Below, one piece after another: positions 59,042 to 64,000 of a stretch of DNA of 64,000 nt; the stretch's first letter is position 1; the number at the start of each line of letters is the position of its first letter. Source of the DNA: Palleronia sediminis (GTDB taxonomy: Bacteria; Pseudomonadota; Alphaproteobacteria; Rhodobacterales; Rhodobacteraceae). Location: the NCBI RefSeq assembly GCF_004358695.1, contig NZ_SNAA01000001.1:62001-126000 (forward strand), read 5' to 3'. The translations under genes were made by a program, and so were the position numbers. The notes below the pieces were generated by a model. It ran no database searches and had not been told where the DNA came from. It saw only the letters and a list, made by a program, of their open reading frames with translations.

Positions 59042-62000
59042 TCAGAACGTGAGCGTGACGGTTTTGGCCGCTCCCCGCCCGACAAGGGCGGAGAGCTGGT
59101 AGAGGCGGATGTCGAGCGTGTCGCCGGGGCCGAGCAGAGTGCCCCAATCGGCGCTCTGCTGTGCGGCGGTGTAGACCGCGCTGGGCGTGGTCGCGCTCAG
59201 CACCCGCTTCACGGTCGCGCCGTCGAGGATTTCCACCTCGTAGGCTTCGAGTTCCTCGGCCAGCGGCACCTCGAGCCCGCCCCAGTTGTCGGCCGCGAGC
59301 GACCGCGACCGGCGTGTCCAGCGGATCGTCAGATCGCCGGGCGTGCGCGGTGTGCGCCACGGCTGCTCGACATGAGCGACCGAGAACGGCCGCAGTCCGA
59401 TGCCCTCGGGCATGAAGGCCTGCGCCACGTAGGTCTCGTCGCTGACCGGACGGCTGGCCGGACCGATGCGCCAGTTCCACGGGATGCCGAGATCGGCCTC
59501 GGCGATCGGCAGCGATGCGAGGCTGTCGTCCAGCACCACCACGCGTGCGCCTGCCGGAGCCGGGTTGCCCATCGCACCTTCGGTGCCGCGCTGGCCGCGC
59601 AGGAGCCGGGTCAGGCGATACCGGCCGGGCGCGAGCAGTTCCGCCGCGCCCGCCTGCACGATCTCCCAGACGCCCGACGCGGTTTCCACCGCCAGCGCGT
59701 TGGCCCCTCCGAACAGCATCAGGTCGGTGACGCTTTCCAGCGTGCCGGTCAGCAGATCGACCACCAGCGCATTCCCGAGATCGAAGCGCGAGGTGGGCCC
59801 CGCGAAGAAGTCCGAGACCAGAGTCCCGATCCGGGCGCGGCTGCCGAAGGTGGTCAGCAACTCGAAGCCATCGGTCGACGGGCTACGGAAGACCGCCATC
59901 TCGCCCGGCCAGGGAACCGCGTGCGCCGCGACCAGCGGCCGATGCGCGGGCTGGTCTTCGGTCAGCTGCGGCAAGTCCATCAGCACCGCCTCGGGCGCGC
60001 CGAACACGACGGCGCGCGTCAGCGACGCCGCGCGGGGATCGCCGGGCGGCAGATCGTAGGTCGCCCGGTCCTGGCGCACCGCCTCGATCCCGCGCGCCTC
60101 GGCGTCGGCAATGGAAACGAGCCGCAGATCGACCAGCCGCCCGTCGTGCTCCAGCCGGATCGCATCGGCCGGATCGAGCGCGAGGCGCGAGGGCGGCAGA
60201 CGGAACGCCGCTGTCTCGCGCCCCACCCACGCCTCCATCAGCGCGCGGCGGCAGCGCCGCTCGGCCTCCTCGGGCGGCACCGCCATCGGGAAGGACTCGG
60301 ACGCAATCCGCGTCGTGTCGACGGTGATGCGCCTCGCTTCGACGAGGGCGGCGTCGTAATCCTCGTCGGCGCGGGCGATCTGCCACTTCAACGCTTGCGG
60401 CAACTCCGTCTCCTGGCCGCGCGTCAGTTCCAGCACGTCGCCCTCGCGGGCGGCGACCAGATCGTCGGGCGCGAGGGTGGTGACGGAGGCCCGGCCACGC
60501 ATGATGAAGCGGATCGTTCCCTCGGTCTCCATCGCGTCGAAGCCGAAGTGGCGCGACAGTGTGGTGATCGAGGCGCGCGGGCTTTCGAGCGCCGTGATCG
60601 AGTAGCCCTCGACCGCACCCCAGAGGCCGGTGACGTCGATGCTCGCCTCGGGTAGCCCGGCGCGCAGGCAGAGGTGCCGCACGAGCGCTGCCAGCGACAC
60701 CGCGCCCAGCCGCCCTGTCAGCCAGTGCCCGAGCCGCCAGTTCGCCCCGTCGGTCCAGACGTCGGTCAGCGCCGGGAAGAACGGATAGGGTCGCGCGTCC
60801 CAGGTCCAGGCGGCGCATTCCGGCACACGCACCATCCGGCCGCCGTAGACCGAGGACACCGGGTTGTTCGCGGCCTCGCCCCACCAGAGGTACGTCGCCT
60901 CGAGATAGGCGCGCTGGATGGCGTCATCCCGCCAGCCCCGCGAGAAATGCGGCGTGAAGCTTTCCGACGACTTCGGGTCGAAGAAGACGTTGGGCTGGTT
61001 GGTGCCGCGGTCGATGGCGGGACAGCCCAACTCGGTGAACCAGATGGGCTTCGACTGCGGCACCCATGCCGTCGGCGTGCCGCTCTCCACCCCGCCGAGC
61101 CGGTCGTAATGCGCGTTCGACCACCAGGCGCGCAGATCCTTGTAGCGGAAGACCCACGGCTTGGCCGCCGCACCATCGGTGATCGGGGTGCGGACCTGCG
61201 CGGAGCGATCGGCCGCGCTGGCATAGAACCAGTCGAAGCCCTCGCCGCCCGCGATGTTTGCCTGTAGATAGCCCCGGTCGTAGATCGCGGGCCAGCCCTC
61301 GGCCGCGTCGGCATGCTCGAAGCCGTCCCGCCAGTCGGAGAGCGGCATGTAATTGTCGATCCCGACGAAATCGATCTCGGGATCGGCCCAGAGCGGGTCG
61401 AGATGAAAGAACACGTCGCCGCTGCCATCGCCCGGCTGGTGCCCGAAATACTCGCTCCAGTCCGCCGCGTATCCGATCTTCGTCCCGGCCCCGAGGATCG
61501 AGCGGACATCCGCGAGCAGGTCCCGGTAGGCCTGCACCGCCGGATAGGTGCTGGCGCCCGAGCGGATCGTGGTCAGCCCTGGCATCTCCGTCCCGATCAG
61601 GAACGCGTCGACCCCGCCCGCCGCCGCGCAGAGATGGGCGTAGTGCAGCACCATTCGGCGCAGGCCCCAGTCGCCGGGCGTTCCGATCCACGAAACCGAC
61701 TGACCAGAGACGTTGAAGCTGGCGGGCGTGGCCGCGCCGAACAGCGCCGCGACCTGGCTTGCGGCCGTGGCGGTCTTGTCCACCGTCCCGGCGAAACCGG
61801 CCGCGGGCGAACAGGTGATCCGCCCACGCCAGGGAAAGGCGGGCTGGCCCGTCCCGGCGGCGTTGTCGGAATACGGGTTCGGCAGGCTGTTGCCGGGCGG
61901 GACGTCCATCAGGATGAACGGATAGAAGGTCACGCGCAGCCCGCGCGCCTTCATCTCCTGGATCGCCTGCACCACGGCGAAGTCGGACGGCGTGCCGCCA

Positions 62001-63007
62001 TAGACCGGGCGGTCCTGGTCGTCGCGGCTGACGAGGAAGGCATTGGCGCGGCTGACGCCGTTGACCGACCAGCTGGCAGGCGTGGTCGACTTGGCCGAGA
62101 CCTCGACGCCGGGCCGCACCTTGCAGGATCCTGCGCGCAGGTCGTCGCCGAACCAGGCCACGACGAGGCTGACGCTTTCGACTGCCGGGGCCATGGCCTG
62201 CAGCCGGTCGAGCGCCTCCACCATGTCGGTGGAGTCGGCCAGAGCGTTCAGGTTCTCGGGCACCGTCGCGCCGCCATCGGTCTTCCGGATCGCCTGCGTG
62301 GCGTAGGTGAACTCGCCCGAGGCGGGGATCATGGTGACGGCGCGGGTCAGCCCCTCGGCGGTATCGGGATCGGCCAGCGGGCGGAACACCTCGAAGGAGA
62401 GTTGCGGCAGGCGGTTGCCATAGGTGGACAGCGCGAGTTCCTCGAAGACCACATAGGCCGTGCCGCGATAGGCCGGGGTGTTCGCCGCACCCATCTTCGC
62501 GGCGATGAACGGATCGGCCGTCTGCGCCTCGTCGCCGGGATACCAGCGCCAGGTGACGCCGGAGAGGTCCATCGGCTTGCCGTCGGCCCAGATGCGGCCG
62601 ATGCCGGTGATCGGGCCTTCGCAAAGCGCCACGGCGAAACTGGCATAGTAGAGATACTCGGTCGTCTTGACCTTGCCGCCCCCGCCGCCCTTGCCGCCGC
62701 CCTGCGTGGTTGTCTTCGTCTCCTCGCGAAAATCGGTCGCCCAGATGATGTTGCCGCCCATGCGCATGCGCCCGTAGAGCCGCGGGATCACCGCGCCCTC
62801 GGTGGCCGAGGTGATGCGCAGCGTGTCGAGCCGCGCGCCCTCGATGCGCTGGGTGGGCGCCAGCGACGAGATGATCCAGCTGTCGACCACCGACCCGATG
62901 CTGGAGCCGATGAAACCGCCGATGGTCGCGGCGCTGACGCCGAGGATCGCGCCGCCGATCGAACCGCCAATGGCGGCGCCAGCGGCGCCGAGAACGAGGG
63001 TGGCCAT
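59042..63007 (-). CDS. GTA TIM-barrel-like multidomain baseplate protein ('megatron', gp15-type)
   Basis: A 1321-residue protein. An N-terminal Ala/Gly-rich hydrophobic segment (ATLVLGAAGAAIGGSIGGAI) is followed by the GTA_TIM domain (about 400-700: NYMPLSDWRDGFEHADAAEG, KPIWFTELGCPAIDRGTNQP) and phage-tail_3-like domains (ITALESPRASITTLSRHFGF). The C-terminus holds Ig-like modules. It forms the hub and tip of the tail and contacts the host envelope. It follows the NlpC/P60 gene in the order DUF2163, NlpC, megatron seen in GTAs and related siphoviruses. Confidence 0.94.
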   Translation of the reverse strand: MATLVLGAAGAAIGGSIGGAILGVSAATIGGFIGSSIGSVVDSWIISSLAPTQRIEGARLDTLRITSATEGAVIPRLYGRMRMGGNIIWATDFREETKTTTQGGGKGGGGGKVKTTEYLYYASFAVALCEGPITGIGRIWADGKPMDLSGVTWRWYPGDEAQTADPFIAAKMGAANTPAYRGTAYVVFEELALSTYGNRLPQLSFEVFRPLADPDTAEGLTRAVTMIPASGEFTYATQAIRKTDGGATVPENLNALADSTDMVEALDRLQAMAPAVESVSLVVAWFGDDLRAGSCKVRPGVEVSAKSTTPASWSVNGVSRANAFLVSRDDQDRPVYGGTPSDFAVVQAIQEMKARGLRVTFYPFILMDVPPGNSLPNPYSDNAAGTGQPAFPWRGRITCSPAAGFAGTVDKTATAASQVAALFGAATPASFNVSGQSVSWIGTPGDWGLRRMVLHYAHLCAAAGGVDAFLIGTEMPGLTTIRSGASTYPAVQAYRDLLADVRSILGAGTKIGYAADWSEYFGHQPGDGSGDVFFHLDPLWADPEIDFVGIDNYMPLSDWRDGFEHADAAEGWPAIYDRGYLQANIAGGEGFDWFYASAADRSAQVRTPITDGAAAKPWVFRYKDLRAWWSNAHYDRLGGVESGTPTAWVPQSKPIWFTELGCPAIDRGTNQPNVFFDPKSSESFTPHFSRGWRDDAIQRAYLEATYLWWGEAANNPVSSVYGGRMVRVPECAAWTWDARPYPFFPALTDVWTDGANWRLGHWLTGRLGAVSLAALVRHLCLRAGLPEASIDVTGLWGAVEGYSITALESPRASITTLSRHFGFDAMETEGTIRFIMRGRASVTTLAPDDLVAAREGDVLELTRGQETELPQALKWQIARADEDYDAALVEARRITVDTTRIASESFPMAVPPEEAERRCRRALMEAWVGRETAAFRLPPSRLALDPADAIRLEHDGRLVDLRLVSIADAEARGIEAVRQDRATYDLPPGDPRAASLTRAVVFGAPEAVLMDLPQLTEDQPAHRPLVAAHAVPWPGEMAVFRSPSTDGFELLTTFGSRARIGTLVSDFFAGPTSRFDLGNALVVDLLTGTLESVTDLMLFGGANALAVETASGVWEIVQAGAAELLAPGRYRLTRLLRGQRGTEGAMGNPAPAGARVVVLDDSLASLPIAEADLGIPWNWRIGPASRPVSDETYVAQAFMPEGIGLRPFSVAHVEQPWRTPRTPGDLTIRWTRRSRSLAADNWGGLEVPLAEELEAYEVEILDGATVKRVLSATTPSAVYTAAQQSADWGTLLGPGDTLDIRLYQLSALVGRGAAKTVTLTF

Positions 63008-63016
63008 GTCGGGGTC

Positions 63017-63463
63017 TCAGCGTTGCGGAAACAGGAAGGCGAAGGCGATGCGCCGCAGCCAGTATGGGGTGAGCGGTTCCTCGATCACGCCGAGCCGCTC
63101 ATAGGCGTGGAGGAAGCTGTCGGGACCGGTCAGGATCCCGACATGCTTGGCGATGGCCCGGGGCTTCATGCGGAACAGCACCAGCGCGCCGGGCCTAGCA
63201 GCTGCCGTTTCCACCTCGATCATCATCCGCCGCGCGCCCTCGGCCAGAACTTCGCGCGGTCCGGTCTCGCCCCAGTCGCGGCTGTAGGCCGGTATTGGGA
63301 AGGGTTCCGGCCCCACCACCTCGCGCCAGACGCCGCGCGCCAACCCAAGGCAGTCGCAGCCGACGCCCCGAAGGCTCGCCTGGTCGTGGTACGGCGTGCC
63401 CAGCCAGGCCCGCGCGATGGTGATGACGCGTGCGGGATCGGCTGATGCGAGGCGTTGCGTCAC
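63017..63463 (-). CDS. NlpC/P60-type phage cell-wall peptidase (gp14-type)
   Basis: A 148-residue protein. Catalytic Cys in RGVGCDCLGLARGVWREV and His in KPRAIAKHVGILTG. The N-terminal IARAWLGTPYHDQASLRGVG is characteristic of the phage NlpC/P60 subfamily. It digests peptidoglycan locally for DNA entry. It overlaps the DUF2163 stop by 4 bp and precedes megatron by 9 bp. Confidence 0.92.
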   Translation of the reverse strand: MTQRLASADPARVITIARAWLGTPYHDQASLRGVGCDCLGLARGVWREVVGPEPFPIPAYSRDWGETGPREVLAEGARRMMIEVETAAARPGALVLFRMKPRAIAKHVGILTGPDSFLHAYERLGVIEEPLTPYWLRRIAFAFLFPQR

Positions 63464-64000
63464 AGCACGCCGCCCTCGTGCCCGCCATCCTTGGTGGCGT
63501 AGCGCAGCACGGCGTCCTGGCCGGGGATGTGCGGGAAGCCGCGGAAGTTGACGGTGTTGGCGAACTTCGCGCCGCAGGTCTCGATGCGCTTGTCGCAGCC
63601 GGCGCGGATGATGAAGGCATCTCCCTCAGCGATCGCGCGCACCGGCGCTTCGAGCAGCGTCAGGATCGCGACGCCATCCGTGACGTCGTGGCCCAGCACT
63701 TCCGCGCGACGCCCCGCATTCGCGCCGCTGGTCCATTCGATGGTGCCGAAGGTGAACCACCCGGCGTCGAAGGCGCCGAGGCCCGAGGCCGTGAAGGCAC
63801 GGTCGCGCAGAAGGTCGATCACCGCGCCCGTGCCCTTGAAGGCGGGGTCCTCCAGATCGACGCCGCAGCGCGCGTCGCCAAGCGCGGCATCGCAGGTCGC
63901 CTGAAAGGTCCGCCCGACCGTCTGGCCCAGCACATGGGCGAGCGAGCGCACCTCGGCGACGAACGCCAGTCGCCCACGCCGAATCTGGCCGATGGCGCCT
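63460..64000 (-). CDS. DUF2163 tail hub protein (gp13-type), N-terminus beyond window edge
   Basis: About 179 C-terminal residues are visible. The frame is open to the right edge (GAIGQIRRGRLAFVAEVRSL). DUF2163 features: four conserved Cys (TCDAALGDARCGVDLED, AGCDKRIETCGAKFANTVNF) and the closing FRGFPHIPGQDAVLRYATKD. It belongs directly downstream of DUF2460 in the usual order, but that gene is at the opposite edge of the window. Probably a third or more of the protein is missing. Confidence 0.9.
   Translation of the reverse strand, partial: GAIGQIRRGRLAFVAEVRSLAHVLGQTVGRTFQATCDAALGDARCGVDLEDPAFKGTGAVIDLLRDRAFTASGLGAFDAGWFTFGTIEWTSGANAGRRAEVLGHDVTDGVAILTLLEAPVRAIAEGDAFIIRAGCDKRIETCGAKFANTVNFRGFPHIPGQDAVLRYATKDGGHEGGVL

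Noticed and set aside
61313-63445. Plus-strand frame of 710 codons opposite the megatron gene
   Set aside because: Arg/Gly/Asp-rich shadow of a high-GC gene with recognised domains on the other strand.

Overview
The window is high-GC DNA from an alphaproteobacterium, most likely of the Rhodobacterales/Paracoccus type. This rests on the gene families (GTA-like tail proteins, DUF2460/DUF2163, the GTA TIM-barrel 'megatron', DUF2793, DUF2924 beside a serine recombinase) and on a tRNA-Ser 3' end; it is an inference, not a phylogenetic result. Most of the DNA is mobile: a siphovirus-type prophage, two insertion sequences, a defence/accessory region and a heavy-metal resistance region.

Layout. 0-13.7 kb is a head-to-tail phage operon read on the minus strand: terminase small and large subunits, gpW-like connector, portal, ClpP-type prohead protease, decoration protein, capsid, head-tail joining, tail terminator, tail tube, chaperones, tape measure and a cut-off DUF2460 gene. 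Two opposite-strand 'moron' genes sit inside it (5.1 and 10.5 kb). 13.8-15.7 kb holds small plus-strand genes and a Phd/ParE toxin-antitoxin pair. 15.6-30.4 kb is the early/replication block on the minus strand: m5C methyltransferase (split by an IS110 element), ParB-N6/N4 methyltransferase, RuvC-like nuclease, primase-helicase-like ATPase, Cas4-like nuclease, SF2 helicase, Sak4-like ATPase and regulators. It contains a dense CCAGATT repeat array at 21.3-21.5 kb. A CI-type repressor lies divergently at 30.5 kb.

31-37 kb holds an HNH-HIT fusion gene split by an IS256 element, a partner gene, and a DUF2924 / large serine recombinase / HTH cassette. 37-44.2 kb is an accessory block: two divergent secreted ClpP-like proteases (one with a PAN domain), a NYN-nuclease + NACHT-ATPase operon that looks like an anti-phage system, and a DUF3883 nuclease-like gene. 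At 44.5 kb a 16-nt tRNA-Ser 3' end followed by a tRNA-type terminator marks the edge of an integrated element. 45-56.4 kb is metal resistance: ynfA-like gene, MerR regulator, Zn/Cd/Pb ATPase, cytochrome c, multicopper oxidase, small membrane peptide, DUF302, TVP38, APC permease, copper ATPase with a CueR-type promoter, and DUF411. 56.5-64 kb is a phage lysis and tail-tip module on the minus strand: spanins, M15 endolysin, DUF6127, DUF2793, megatron, NlpC/P60, DUF2163 (cut by the right edge).

The tail genes DUF2460 (left edge) and DUF2163 (right edge) are normally adjacent. The window is therefore either nearly one full turn of a circular element of about 64.5 kb, with the accessory genes as cargo, or it lies between two related prophages in the same orientation.

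The most notable observations are a complete candidate IS110 bridge RNA whose two guide loops match the insertion site and the element's own ends, the NYN-NACHT operon, the HNH-HIT operon, and the 10-copy repeat array beside the replication gene.
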